A stretch of DNA of 64,000 nucleotides from Nostoc sp. CHAB 5834 (GCA_020829485.1 JAIVFU010000001.1:1-64000), one strand, 5' to 3'; positions 37,751 through 47,181 are shown, counted from the first letter of the stretch. Numbers and translations: made by a program. The notes: generated from the letters alone by a model not told the origin.

Positions 37751-38851
37751 TTAAATGAATAATTGATGCACACCACAAGCTTGGTTAATAATTTGCTCAA
37801 CTTTCCCAAAGAAGGCATTTTCTGAAAAGTTTGCGACTGCATGATTACGGATGCGATCGTAATCCCAAGAAATGCCATTGGCTTCTAGCAATGCAATTTG
37901 TAGAGATTCGGGTGTTTGCCTTTTGAAAAAGACTCCTGTTTCACCTGGTATTTGAGTATCTAATACTCCACCTGCACCATAAGCGATGACTGGTGTACCA
38001 CTAGCATTAGCCTCTACTGGAACTAATCCGTAGTCTTCTAAGGCTGCGACAATAATAGACTTGGCTTTGGAAAACAAGTCTTTGCGGGTTTTATCACTTA
38101 CGTGTCCCAAGAACTCAATATTTTTTAATGCTTTGGATTTTAACCGTGCAAGTTCAGGCCCATCACCTGAGATTAATAACCGCCATCCCAACCAGTTAAA
38201 AGCTTCAACTATTATATCAAGGCGCTTATAGCTGATCATCCGGGCTGAGGCCAGATAATATTCTTCTTTTATATCGGAAAAAAGAAATTTACTAGTATCA
38301 ATTGGATAGTTTACCATCATTGCCTTTTTGCCATAAATACTTTCAATACGGCGGGCAACTACACTAGAATTGGCAATGTAAAGGTCAGGTTCCTGTGCAT
38401 ATTTCAGGTCTACCTTTCTCATTATTTGAAATATTTGTTCGATTAAAGGAGCAAAATATCTATAGTCTCCGTACTCTCTTAAATAGGTTGCTGTATCCCA
38501 TAAGAAACGGGTGACATTATGGCAAAAACAAATGTGGCGGGCATTGGGATTTTTTCGCACTGCTTTGGCGAAGCTGGTGCTACTGCTAATAATTAAATCG
38601 TAGTCTTGCAGATCCAAGGCACGAAAGGCAGGAAAATATAGAGGAGCCATTGACCTAAAATATTTTGCTGCACCAGGGATCTTTTGCAAAAAGGTTGTGT
38701 TAACTATGCGATCGCCTAGATCAATAGTTTTTTCTGGATCGTACAGAGATGTGAAAATATCTGCTTCGGGATAGCGCTTACAAAGCAGTTCAAACACACG
38801 CTCTGCCCCACCTCGCTGGGTTAAATAGTCATGGACGAGAGCAATTTTCAT
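37751..38851 (-). CDS. glycosyltransferase family 4 (HEP cluster)
   Basis: A 366-residue GT-B protein starting MKIALVHDYLTQRGGAERVF, with a glycine-rich GGAE acceptor loop. The C-domain shows SARMISYKRLDIIVEAFNWL and the donor E-x7-E-like site EDYGLVPVEANASGTPVIAYG. This subtype is often a mannosyltransferase. It is well spaced from its neighbours (over 100 bases each side). Confidence 0.88.
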   Translation of the reverse strand: MKIALVHDYLTQRGGAERVFELLCKRYPEADIFTSLYDPEKTIDLGDRIVNTTFLQKIPGAAKYFRSMAPLYFPAFRALDLQDYDLIISSSTSFAKAVRKNPNARHICFCHNVTRFLWDTATYLREYGDYRYFAPLIEQIFQIMRKVDLKYAQEPDLYIANSSVVARRIESIYGKKAMMVNYPIDTSKFLFSDIKEEYYLASARMISYKRLDIIVEAFNWLGWRLLISGDGPELARLKSKALKNIEFLGHVSDKTRKDLFSKAKSIIVAALEDYGLVPVEANASGTPVIAYGAGGVLDTQIPGETGVFFKRQTPESLQIALLEANGISWDYDRIRNHAVANFSENAFFGKVEQIINQACGVHQLFI

Positions 38852-38972
38852 GAATTTGACCTAAAGTTTCGATCAGGTTTATTTCAACGCTCCCCAGCAA
38901 GTTATTATCAACAACTTTAGTGTTCAGCAGTATAACTTCTTATCCTCTTCACGAAATTCTGACTACAAATAC

Positions 38973-39000
38973 GTAGGGGTGTACAGCTGTACGCCCCTAC
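38973..39000. repeat. 28-bp near-perfect palindrome
   Basis: GTAGGGGTGTACAG / CTGTACGCCCCTAC, one mismatch, between a GT4 gene and the oxidoreductase gene. Confidence 0.75.
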
Positions 39001-39054
39001 AGCCGATTCATTTGTAGCTATTATTATGTCCGACCAAATCACCCATAATAAACA

Positions 39055-39109
39055 GTTTGTAGTGGGGACTTCAGTCCCCAAAGCCAGGACTAAAGTCCTT
39101 ACTACGAAC
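39055..39109. repeat. 55-bp inverted repeat, relative of 26114-26167
   Basis: Starts GTTTGTAGTGGGGACT and ends AGTCCTTACTACGAAC, sharing both outer arms with the element at 26114; the left inner arm has diverged to GGGGACTTCAGTCCCC, itself a palindrome. Confidence 0.7.
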
Positions 39110-39143
39110 ATTTTTTATTCAGCTTGATTAACTGGATATGATA

Positions 39144-40457
39144 TTATCCAACTGCTACTAAGATTTTTTCTGAGGCGAAATAAGTGTTTTGCTCAGTTCT
39201 TAGTTGGTCGCAGAGTCTGCCTTCAGGTAATTCTACATCCTCATAAGTGAGGACTTGATCCTTAGAAATATCTCGTTTGAGGCGACATCCTTCAGCTAAA
39301 CCGATTGGTAGAAGATTTTGCTGTTGGACAATGGGGGAATTTTCACATTGTCCGTAGGTCATGTAGTAACCAATGCCATCTAAGGTTTCTCCTGCTTTCA
39401 GGTCGATTTTGGCAGTGGTGACAACATCTACTAGCGGGCCTGCTAGGGGAGACATAACCGCATCACCGAATAGGACAGCACGCGCTACGGACAAGGGAAC
39501 TTCAAAATGACAGAGGTGATAAGGAGTATAGAAGCTGTAAAGTGGGCCTTCGCCTAATTTGTATAAGTTGAGATAGTGCTGTTGCTTGGGGTCGTCGTGA
39601 GTGGCAAATACATATACGCCTGGGCCAGGTTTTGCTCCAACTACATAATCGACAATGCCGCCCAGTTCTTTGAGTTGTTCAACATCATATAGTTGGGTCA
39701 TTTCATCGACATAACCGTTGAAGTCATATCCTAGCATTCCCCGTTTGGCGACTTTCATCCCTGTGGCATTGGCAACGATCGCTTGCTCAAAGGAAATTTT
39801 GGTTCCGTCTGCAAAGCTAGCCACCATGTGGGGCTTTTGACCCCAACGTTTAGCAAATCCTTCCTGGGTGGTGGGATTGCGATAGGGGTCTTGGAGTCCT
39901 TTAATGTTACCGCACAATAAGGGAGTTAGACCAATGCTTTTGACAAAGCGGTAGAGGTTCATTTGCACCCCTGGCTGATCGCCATCACAGGCGCTGAGAA
40001 TCACACCTGCTTTGTCAGCATAGACTTTGAGGATGGGGCCAATGGTGCCGTCGAGTTCGGCATTCATCATAATCACATGCTTGCAATGAGCGATCGCTTC
40101 CATAACGATGTGAGCGCCAAATTCCACTGCACCTGTGACTTCGATTAAGGCATCGATGCCTTCAGCCCGACACAGTAACTTAGCGTCTTCTGTGACTGCA
40201 TATTTACCGTTTGCGATCGCATCTTCTAATTTGCTGACAGTTGCAACAACTTGAATATCTTCAATTCCTGCTTCCGAATAAGCTTGTTTAGCTGCATCAA
40301 TCTGACGATTTGAGATAGCAACTAACTCCATTCCTGGCACTGAATTGACAATTTGGTTGGCAATTCCTCGACCCATAAAACCAGCACCAATCATTCCCAC
40401 CTTGATAGGATTTCCTGCTGCTGCACGGGTTTGTAAGGCGCGATCGATAATAATCAT
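39144..40457 (-). CDS. NAD(P)-dependent oxidoreductase with SAF domain
   Basis: A 437-residue protein. The N-terminal Rossmann fold shows GMIGAGFMGRGIANQIV (about residues 22-38) and a homoserine-dehydrogenase-like layout; the C-terminus has a SAF domain (LKRDISKDQVLTYEDVELPE, about 393-412). Related proteins occur in polysaccharide clusters, where they are thought to oxidise or reduce a sugar or amino-sugar intermediate. It lies mid-way in the HEP run. The substrate is not known. Confidence 0.8.
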   Translation of the reverse strand: MIIIDRALQTRAAAGNPIKVGMIGAGFMGRGIANQIVNSVPGMELVAISNRQIDAAKQAYSEAGIEDIQVVATVSKLEDAIANGKYAVTEDAKLLCRAEGIDALIEVTGAVEFGAHIVMEAIAHCKHVIMMNAELDGTIGPILKVYADKAGVILSACDGDQPGVQMNLYRFVKSIGLTPLLCGNIKGLQDPYRNPTTQEGFAKRWGQKPHMVASFADGTKISFEQAIVANATGMKVAKRGMLGYDFNGYVDEMTQLYDVEQLKELGGIVDYVVGAKPGPGVYVFATHDDPKQQHYLNLYKLGEGPLYSFYTPYHLCHFEVPLSVARAVLFGDAVMSPLAGPLVDVVTTAKIDLKAGETLDGIGYYMTYGQCENSPIVQQQNLLPIGLAEGCRLKRDISKDQVLTYEDVELPEGRLCDQLRTEQNTYFASEKILVAVG

Positions 40458-40566
40458 GAACTAAACTCCTTTTTAGAACTGTTTGTTGTGTTACAAATTC
40501 TCGATAATTTTGCACTTAATAAGTCTTACAGCTAAATATTAAGTACATTTTCATAGTTAATTGGTG

Positions 40567-41823
40567 TTAGCGTAGGCGTAGCCCGCCGGAGGCATCGCTA
40601 CTAACCAGTTGTTTGCTAGATGTCTGTTTTTTCTGGCTGTGGTTTTCGAGAATTTGCTCTATAGTATTTCGGTATACTTGGGTAAAATTCTCTTTAGTAT
40701 GATTTGCTCTTACATATTCCCACGCTTTCCGAGACATACTTTTCAGGTCTTCTATAGGCAAATTAGAAATTCTTCTAACTGCCGCTTGAATTTCTGCGAT
40801 CGAAGAATTCTTTAATAGAACACCGTAATCCTCATGTACATTAACGCTAGTTTCGTAATTGACTATCGGGATTAATCCTGTATGCATACAAGTGATAACG
40901 CTGCCAGCTCCACCTTCTGCTGCTGAAACTAACACAGTACCAATACAACTATTGGTAACTTCTATAAACTCAGGGCTAGTAACGTCAATCCAACCATAAG
41001 TATGGATATTTGGTGTTTCGTAAAGCTCTTGATGAAAAGCTTGTTCAAATTCTGGTTCCTTATTAATTGGCCCACAAACTGTTAAATGAAAGTCTGGCAT
41101 TTGTGCAAAGGCTTCTAAAACTAAATCCAGACCTTTGTGAACAAACCCGTGACTAGCAAACCATAGGAAATTCTTTCTTACGACTTCAAAATCTTTTTGT
41201 TCTGGCCAAGGATAGACAGTAGGATTAGAAAGCGGTACACGATAAATCGGTTTATTCGCGTATTTGAAAGTATTGATGGTAAATTCATTGCCTAAAACTA
41301 TGCCATAGTCGGCATATTCAATTCCTAAATTAGGCACTTCATATCGCTGTGGACAGAGAGTAATCCCTCGCCGTTGTTGTAGTTCTAAGTGTCTATGACA
41401 TTCAGCCGCATTACGAAACACCATATTAGCAATGTCAACGTGAAAAATTTTTACACAATCTTTATTGAGTTTAGGTGCTAGTTCTTGCATCCGATGACGG
41501 ACATCAACGAAAAATGAATAATGTTTTTCAGGAACGAATTCATCATTGTAGAACTGGATGACATCAACGTTATAACCAAGATCCAAAAATGTTTGCACCA
41601 TCTGCCAAACTTCCCAGTACCAAGTGTGGTCATGGGGTATGGGCTGACCAGCTTTTAACAGGAATGGTTCAATCCGATAAGAAAAAAGTACATTCCCTCT
41701 AGAAGGCTGATTTGGTTTGAGTGAAACAACTTTCAAGCCTTTGATATAATCAATGCGAGTTGCTACTTTTTTGAACAACGAATTGATAGAATTGCTTAGA
41801 TGGGTTAGAGTATTATTTGGCAT
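40567..41823 (-). CDS. GT4-like glycosyltransferase (HEP cluster)
   Basis: A 418-residue protein. The C-domain has NFLWFASHGFVHKGLDLVLE followed by PDFHLTVCGPI and AAEGGAGSVITCMHTGLIPI at the donor site; the E-x7-E pair is degenerate. The N-terminal ~45 residues are unlike the family. The last ~11 residues (SSDASGGLRLR) and stop are supplied by a 29-bp dispersed repeat, so the native C-terminus has been replaced. Confidence 0.78.
   Translation of the reverse strand: MPNNTLTHLSNSINSLFKKVATRIDYIKGLKVVSLKPNQPSRGNVLFSYRIEPFLLKAGQPIPHDHTWYWEVWQMVQTFLDLGYNVDVIQFYNDEFVPEKHYSFFVDVRHRMQELAPKLNKDCVKIFHVDIANMVFRNAAECHRHLELQQRRGITLCPQRYEVPNLGIEYADYGIVLGNEFTINTFKYANKPIYRVPLSNPTVYPWPEQKDFEVVRKNFLWFASHGFVHKGLDLVLEAFAQMPDFHLTVCGPINKEPEFEQAFHQELYETPNIHTYGWIDVTSPEFIEVTNSCIGTVLVSAAEGGAGSVITCMHTGLIPIVNYETSVNVHEDYGVLLKNSSIAEIQAAVRRISNLPIEDLKSMSRKAWEYVRANHTKENFTQVYRNTIEQILENHSQKKQTSSKQLVSSDASGGLRLR
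40570..40598 (-). repeat. 29-bp small dispersed repeat forming a gene 3' end
   Basis: Two mismatches from the copy at 3277-3305. On the minus strand it encodes the final residues of the glycosyltransferase. Confidence 0.88.
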
Positions 41824-41879
41824 TTGATACCTCTTGTAATTGTGAAGTTAAACAAAGAGTATTTGCAACTTTTAAACAG

Positions 41880-42428
41880 CTATTTTGCTCCAACAGTCAT
41901 CATTCTCAACAAAGGCCAATTTAAATCTTTTTCGGAAATTTCAGTTGCATCTAGAGGCCAATTAATCTCAAAGAATGGGTCATCATAACGTAAACCTCTT
42001 TCATACCCTGGCGTATAAAATTCACCCACTTGATATACAACTTCAGTCTCATCTGTGAGTGCTTGATAGCCATGAGCAAACATTTCTGGAACATACAAAG
42101 CGCGGCGGTTTTCTGGTGTTAGTTCCACCCCAATATGTGATAAAAAGCTAGGAGATTCAGGACGCATATCAATAATTACGTCATAGATAGCGCCTTTAGT
42201 ACAGCGAATCAACTTCGTTTCTGCTGCTGGCAGAATTTGATAGTGCATTCCCCGAATAGTGCCTTTTTTGTAGTTAAAAGACAGGTTACATTGGGCAACT
42301 GTTGGCTTTAATCCGTGTGCCTCAAATTCTTGAGCGCAGAAAGACCGAGCAAAAAAACCACGGTGGTCTGGTTTTTCTTCTAAATCAATAATAAATGCGT
42401 CTTTGAGTGCGGTTTCGGTAAAAATCAT
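41880..42428 (-). CDS. rfbC: dTDP-4-dehydrorhamnose 3,5-epimerase-like protein
   Basis: A 182-residue cupin-fold sugar epimerase: RGFFARSF, CNLSFNYKKGTIRGMHYQ (with the catalytic His) and GAIYDVIIDMRPESPSF are all family hallmarks, then the Tyr-containing VPEMFAHGYQAL. It would epimerise C3 and/or C5 of a nucleotide-linked 4-keto-6-deoxy sugar. The ATG at 42428 is chosen; the frame runs further upstream, but that part overlaps the dioxygenase gene and does not resemble the family. As rfbF rather than rfbA is present, the substrate may be a CDP-sugar. Confidence 0.88.
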   Translation of the reverse strand: MIFTETALKDAFIIDLEEKPDHRGFFARSFCAQEFEAHGLKPTVAQCNLSFNYKKGTIRGMHYQILPAAETKLIRCTKGAIYDVIIDMRPESPSFLSHIGVELTPENRRALYVPEMFAHGYQALTDETEVVYQVGEFYTPGYERGLRYDDPFFEINWPLDATEISEKDLNWPLLRMMTVGAK

Positions 42429-42489
42429 TTGATTGCTTTGAGATGAATGTTGGTTAATTAAATTAGATATTCTTCTGCCAAGAACGTTT

Positions 42490-43341
42490 TTAATTTGATA
42501 CTTTAACTGCATTAGATGCAGAACGTAACTCTGCTCTAGGATAAGTATCATCCCAGTATTGAGTGCAGAGTTCTGGTCGTTCTGGGGGATTGGCAGTGTA
42601 ACAAAAGAATAGCGTTGACCGTTCTTCTGTGCGGACTGTGCCGTGATGTAAAGTATTTTTCGTATCTACAATAATTACAGTACCTGCTGGGCCTGGGCAG
42701 GATTTCCAAGCTAATTTAGGGATGACTGGTTTTACTTCTTCATCATCAATACCCATATAACCTGACTTCCAAAGTTTGTAATAAAGTCGAATATAATTCC
42801 AACTAAATAAGGAACTTAAAGAGCGAGGAATGTATTCAAAAGGCCCAGTTTTTTCTTCTACATCATTCAAGTAAATAAATATTTTGATGATACGCCGGTC
42901 TTCTGCATCGCTATGCCATAGCAGTGTGCCAAACTGATGTTTGCTAGGGAAATCTTTGCGTAAATGTACGCCATGAAAAGCAACAGGAAGACCAATATAA
43001 TTTTCGATGATGTTAAGAAGTCTTTCCTCGGTTCCCCAGGCGTAAAATTCTGGTAAACCTGTTACTGTGGTAATTTGTGGTAATTTTTCGTCTAGATGGT
43101 CGTTGTTAGGATTTTCCATCTGAGACAATTGATGGTAAGAAGCTTTGAGTAGTTCTGAGCTAGAGTTTAACCCTAAATCTGCTAGTGTTGTGACGTAAAC
43201 GCCATCTTTTTTGAGAGTATTAAAGATGTGGCGATCGCTTCCTTCTAATGCTGGCAAATTTCTGCTATGCTTCCAACGGGCTACATAATATTCAAAGTCA
43301 AAAGATAGTGTAGCTATTTTGCGTTTAATTGCACTAAACAT
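42490..43341 (-). CDS. phytanoyl-CoA dioxygenase-like (Fe(II)/2OG) protein
   Basis: A 283-residue double-stranded-beta-helix oxygenase. The iron triad reads H-x-D in LLWHSDAEDR and the distal His in NTLHHGTVRTEERSTLFFCY, with Arg for 2-oxoglutarate. FIYLNDVEEKTGPFEYIPRS is the typical core strand. It sits between the epimerase and a GT2 in the polysaccharide run and could hydroxylate a sugar or a lipid carrier; the substrate is unknown. Confidence 0.78.
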   Translation of the reverse strand: MFSAIKRKIATLSFDFEYYVARWKHSRNLPALEGSDRHIFNTLKKDGVYVTTLADLGLNSSSELLKASYHQLSQMENPNNDHLDEKLPQITTVTGLPEFYAWGTEERLLNIIENYIGLPVAFHGVHLRKDFPSKHQFGTLLWHSDAEDRRIIKIFIYLNDVEEKTGPFEYIPRSLSSLFSWNYIRLYYKLWKSGYMGIDDEEVKPVIPKLAWKSCPGPAGTVIIVDTKNTLHHGTVRTEERSTLFFCYTANPPERPELCTQYWDDTYPRAELRSASNAVKVSN

Positions 43342-43390
43342 GTCGTAAATCCTCTTCTTTTTGATACATATTTGTTAGCAATTTAATAGC

Positions 43391-44398
43391 TTACGGCTTA
43401 TAAGTCCGCACTTCTTGAGTAGGTATTTCACTTGATTCTGCTAAACCGAGTTCTTTAGAAACCATCATATCAAAAGCACACAAGGTGACTAAAGCCAAAA
43501 ATGGAACTACTATTTTGATAGCGGACATAGGCCATCTTCTTAAAGCACCTAAGAAAACTTTCAAATTGACTTCTTTACCGTTCTGCAAAAGCATCCGTCT
43601 ACAAAACTGCTTAGAATATCCATTCTCTTCCAGTTTCAAAATTACTTCGGGTATGTGTTTGTATTGCATTAACAGTGCAGATTTTGGTTCTTTCTGCCAA
43701 TAACTCACGCCAACAACACATTCCAAATAAGTTTCTTTAGTGACAATTACACTACCATTAGCAGCACAATAACCGGCTAAATATGCTAAAGATATCCAGT
43801 TATTCTCAGCATCTTGCCAACTTTGGAGAGCGCGTTTCACTAAATCAGTGCGGTAGACTGTAGCAGTCAGAAAAATTACTGCGCCAACACTTTTTGAGAA
43901 ACAATGTTCAAATATAGCCTTACCATCACCATCACCATCTTCACTATCTATATCAAACCAGCGATTACCAACAATTGTTGGTGGGTGGACTGGTTCACCA
44001 GTAATTTGGTTCCGGCCGGAAAAGTTGAGAAACAATAATGATAAATCTTCATGCTGCTTGAGTTTGCTAATCACATAAGTAATAGCTCTATCTTGAATTG
44101 GGTCATCATCACCAATTGTCCAAACATATTTGGTTGTTGTAGAATTTAGGCAATACATAATATTTTTGACTACGCCTAAATTTTTAGGATTTTTATTTGA
44201 TTTAAATGTAATATTACTAAGTGTTAGTTGCCATTTTTGGATCACCTCCTGAGTATTGTCTGTTGAACAATTATCAGAAACTAAAATTTCACAGTCGTCT
44301 TCATAACCTTTAATAGCTTGAGTTAGCCATGCTAATTGTTTATCAAGTAAACTTGCACGATTGAATGTAGGAATCGCAATAGTCAGCAGTTTATTCAT
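43391..44398 (-). CDS. glycosyltransferase family 2 (HEP cluster)
   Basis: A 335-residue GT-A protein starting MNKLLTIAIPTFNRASLLDK, with VSDNCSTDNTQEVI and the metal-binding WTIGDDDPIQDRAI near residue 98. The C-terminal portion contains one hydrophobic segment (IKIVVPFLALVTLCAFDMMV) that may tether it to the membrane. Confidence 0.87.
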   Translation of the reverse strand: MNKLLTIAIPTFNRASLLDKQLAWLTQAIKGYEDDCEILVSDNCSTDNTQEVIQKWQLTLSNITFKSNKNPKNLGVVKNIMYCLNSTTTKYVWTIGDDDPIQDRAITYVISKLKQHEDLSLLFLNFSGRNQITGEPVHPPTIVGNRWFDIDSEDGDGDGKAIFEHCFSKSVGAVIFLTATVYRTDLVKRALQSWQDAENNWISLAYLAGYCAANGSVIVTKETYLECVVGVSYWQKEPKSALLMQYKHIPEVILKLEENGYSKQFCRRMLLQNGKEVNLKVFLGALRRWPMSAIKIVVPFLALVTLCAFDMMVSKELGLAESSEIPTQEVRTYKP

Positions 44399-44774
44399 AT
44401 TAAGTTCAATTCTGTAGTTAGGAAAATTGGCAGTAATAGCAGGTTATTAATTACTAAATTGCTTTTTAGCAGGGCTATTTCGTTCTAGACATAAACCGCT
44501 CAGAACTAAAGTTCCGCGGCTCATAGCCTAAGTCCACTAAAGTGGAATAAAAGACTTTTTTAGTCGTCTTTAGACGACTTTTGCTATTAGCCTCAGAATT
44601 TATTCTGAGGTGGGCTAGATGAGAATGAAATAGCCCTGTTTTTTTAGTCTAATGGTTTTTGATTTGATAAGAAAGTTCTCAAGGAGATACGCCTTTTAAT
44701 TACTTTCCAACATTTATTATTTTAGTAATTAATTGATTAGTAATAAAAGGCGTATTCTCGCTAATTTTTAATAA
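44399..44774. other. repeat-bearing spacer between HEP genes
   Basis: 376 bases holding the composite hairpin element at 44470-44638 and an AT-rich remainder with the inverted pair GAGATACGCCTTTTAATTAC / AATAAAAGGCGTATTCTC (about 44683-44760), which could be a terminator for the upstream methyltransferase gene. Confidence 0.6.
44470..44638 (-). repeat. composite hairpin repeat, copy B, with terminal inverted repeats
   Basis: Bounded by 12-bp terminal inverted repeats CAGGGCTATTTC / GAAATAGCCCTG. Read on the minus strand it contains CCTCAGAATAAATTCTGAGG, AGTCGTCTAAAGACGACT and TCCACTTTAGTGGA stems, and aligns with copy A at 13649-13779. Confidence 0.8.
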
Positions 44775-46043
44775 TTACAAGGCTATTAAAACCTTATCCT
44801 GAATCGGAGATGGATAAATTTTTACTTCAGGAATTGGCACTACAAACTGTCCACCCCATTCACCAATAAATGCCATTTGTTCCATAATTTCTTCTTTGAG
44901 ATTCCAAGGCAATATTAGGAGATAATCTGGTTTGGTTTCGCGGATTTTATCTGGTTCAAAGATGGGAATATGAGTTCCAGGTAAAAATAATCCCTGCTTG
45001 TAAGGATTGCAATCTACTGTGTAATCGATAAAATCTTTTCCAATCCCACAGTAATTGAGCAATGTATTGCCTTTAGCAGGTGCGCCATAACCAGCAATTG
45101 ACTTACCTTCTGCTTTAGCTGTCAAGAGAAAATTTAATAATTTATGCTTTGTTTCTTTGACTTTTTCTCCAAATGTAATGTAAGTCTCTATGCGATGCAG
45201 TCCGGCGGCAATTTCTTTAGCTTTCAAATCTCTAACTCGTTGACTAATGCTGAGATGAACAGCGTACTCATGTTTGGCATAAATTCTTAATGAACCGCCA
45301 TGAGTTGGTAATTCCTCTACGTCAAAAAGTTGCAAGTTGTGTGCTGCAAATATTTTTTCGATAGTCAGGAATGAAAAATAAGAAAAATGCTCGTGATAAA
45401 TAGTATCAAACTGATTTTGTTCAATAAGTTGCAAAATGTGAGGAAACTCCATCGTCAAAATGCCGTTGGGTTTGAGGATGAGTTTCATTCCAGCGATGAA
45501 ATCATTTAAATCTGGTACATGAGCTAAAACATTATTCCCTATCAAAAGGTCAGCGAGTTTTCCTTGTATCACAAGTTCTTTGGCAGTTTCAACTCCAAAA
45601 AACTTGTTGATACTAGGAATACCTTTGTCTTCAGCAACTTTAGCTATATTTGCTGCTGGTTCTATTCCTAAAACAGGGATTCCCTTTTCTATAAAATATT
45701 GCAGAAGGTAGCCGTCATTACTGGCAATTTCAATAACTTGATTATGATGATTAAAGCCAAACTTTTCTACCATGATATCTGTATAAGCCTTGGCATGTTT
45801 TAGCCAACTTACAGAGTAAGAAGAAAAATAAGCATAATCGCTGAAAATGTAATCTGGTGTTTCAAACTGTTCTAATTGAACTAAAAGAGTGTCTTCAGAG
45901 ACATAAGCGTGGAGAGGATAAAATTTCTCTGCATTATTTAGTTTTTCTGCTGTCAAATAAGCATTTGCTAAGGGCGACATTCCTAGATCAATAAAGGTTT
46001 TTTGCAGGGGTTGACCACTGAAACGACATTTTGCGATCGCCAT
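44775..46043 (-). CDS. sugar C-methyltransferase-like SAM enzyme
   Basis: A 422-residue three-part protein: an N-terminal small domain (KCRFSGQPLQKTFIDLGMSP), a central SAM-binding Rossmann fold (VIEIASNDGYLLQYF, residues about 101-115) and a C-terminal domain with SIAGYGAPAKGNTLLNYCGI. This order is that of TylC3/NovU-type C-methyltransferases acting on 4-keto deoxysugars. The N-terminal zinc site, usually CRxC, is CRFS here. The ATG at 46043 is preferred; 19 upstream codons look non-native. Together with rfbF and the epimerases it predicts a branched-chain sugar. Confidence 0.83.
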   Translation of the reverse strand: MAIAKCRFSGQPLQKTFIDLGMSPLANAYLTAEKLNNAEKFYPLHAYVSEDTLLVQLEQFETPDYIFSDYAYFSSYSVSWLKHAKAYTDIMVEKFGFNHHNQVIEIASNDGYLLQYFIEKGIPVLGIEPAANIAKVAEDKGIPSINKFFGVETAKELVIQGKLADLLIGNNVLAHVPDLNDFIAGMKLILKPNGILTMEFPHILQLIEQNQFDTIYHEHFSYFSFLTIEKIFAAHNLQLFDVEELPTHGGSLRIYAKHEYAVHLSISQRVRDLKAKEIAAGLHRIETYITFGEKVKETKHKLLNFLLTAKAEGKSIAGYGAPAKGNTLLNYCGIGKDFIDYTVDCNPYKQGLFLPGTHIPIFEPDKIRETKPDYLLILPWNLKEEIMEQMAFIGEWGGQFVVPIPEVKIYPSPIQDKVLIAL

Positions 46044-46152
46044 AAACTTTAACTCACTAATTGCAAATAATTTGATAGATGGATAACTCCGAATCAACAC
46101 TATTTGATTCGGAATTTTAGATTATTTGTTCACTGTTGTTAGGCTACTCTAA

Positions 46153-47181
46153 CTACTTTTTATTCCAGAAGAAATCTTTGTCAATTTGCTCGGTACGAAT
46201 CAGATACTCTAGTTGCTTTAAGCGAGTAAATCCTCTAAACAAGAAAGTATCTTCAGCCATATCTATTTGACTGAATAAATCAAATAACTGCTGGGCACCA
46301 AGTCGGGCATTCCAATCACACTTAAATCCAGGTAAAATTGTGTTGATTTTCTCGAAAGATACTCGATAGCTACGATTATCTGAACCGTTGTCACCAAAGA
46401 ACAATTTACAATCTGGGAAAATATCAGCAATAATTTCTGCGATTTCTTTGACGCGATAATTATTTGCTGTATCTCCTACGTTGAAGATTTGGTTATGTAC
46501 AATGTCCCGTGGTGCTTCCAAAGCGCAGACTATTGCTTTGCAAATATCCAGTGCGTGGACTAATGGCCGCCAGGGTGTACCATCACTGGTCATTTTGATT
46601 TGTTTGCTAGTCCATGCCAACCCTGCTAGGTTGTTTAAAACAATATCAAAGCGCATCCTGGGAGAAGCACCAAAGGCAGTTGCATTCCGCATAAAGGTGG
46701 GAGAGAAGTCATCGTCAGCGAGTGGTGCGACATCTCTTTCTACGAGAGTTTTGCATTCTGCGTAGGCTGTTTGAGGATTAATTGGAGATTCTTCTGTGAC
46801 ATCACCTGCGGTAGCAACACCGTAGACACTGCATGAAGACATGTATACGAAGCGGCGCACACCCATAGCTTTAGCTAGGCTAGCTAGACGAACTGAACCT
46901 ATATGATTAATTTCGTAGGTAATATTAGGTGCTAATTGTCCGGCTGGGTCGTTGGATAGTTCCGCCATGTGAACTATGGCTTCAACACCTTCCAAATCAT
47001 CAGGGGTGATGTTGCGAATATCTTTATTGAGGGTTTTGGGTGTTACCCCATTAGCGTTATACAGCCAACCAACTTTATAGAAACCGGTATCTAGACCAAT
47101 AACTTCATGTCCCCGTTCAATTAAGAGAGGGGGTAATAACGAACCAAGATAGCCTTCTGTTCCAGTTACTAATATTTTCAT
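46153..47181 (-). CDS. NAD-dependent sugar epimerase/dehydratase
   Basis: A 342-residue extended SDR starting MKILVTGTEGYLGSLLPPLL, with the NAD-binding TGxxGYLGS motif, SSCSVYG, and catalytic YAECK (Tyr-x3-Lys). It would dehydrate, epimerise or reduce a nucleotide-sugar. The ATG at 47181 is chosen because the sequence upstream is not part of the fold. It lies between the LhgO-like oxidase and the methyltransferase in the HEP run. Confidence 0.88.
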   Translation of the reverse strand: MKILVTGTEGYLGSLLPPLLIERGHEVIGLDTGFYKVGWLYNANGVTPKTLNKDIRNITPDDLEGVEAIVHMAELSNDPAGQLAPNITYEINHIGSVRLASLAKAMGVRRFVYMSSCSVYGVATAGDVTEESPINPQTAYAECKTLVERDVAPLADDDFSPTFMRNATAFGASPRMRFDIVLNNLAGLAWTSKQIKMTSDGTPWRPLVHALDICKAIVCALEAPRDIVHNQIFNVGDTANNYRVKEIAEIIADIFPDCKLFFGDNGSDNRSYRVSFEKINTILPGFKCDWNARLGAQQLFDLFSQIDMAEDTFLFRGFTRLKQLEYLIRTEQIDKDFFWNKK

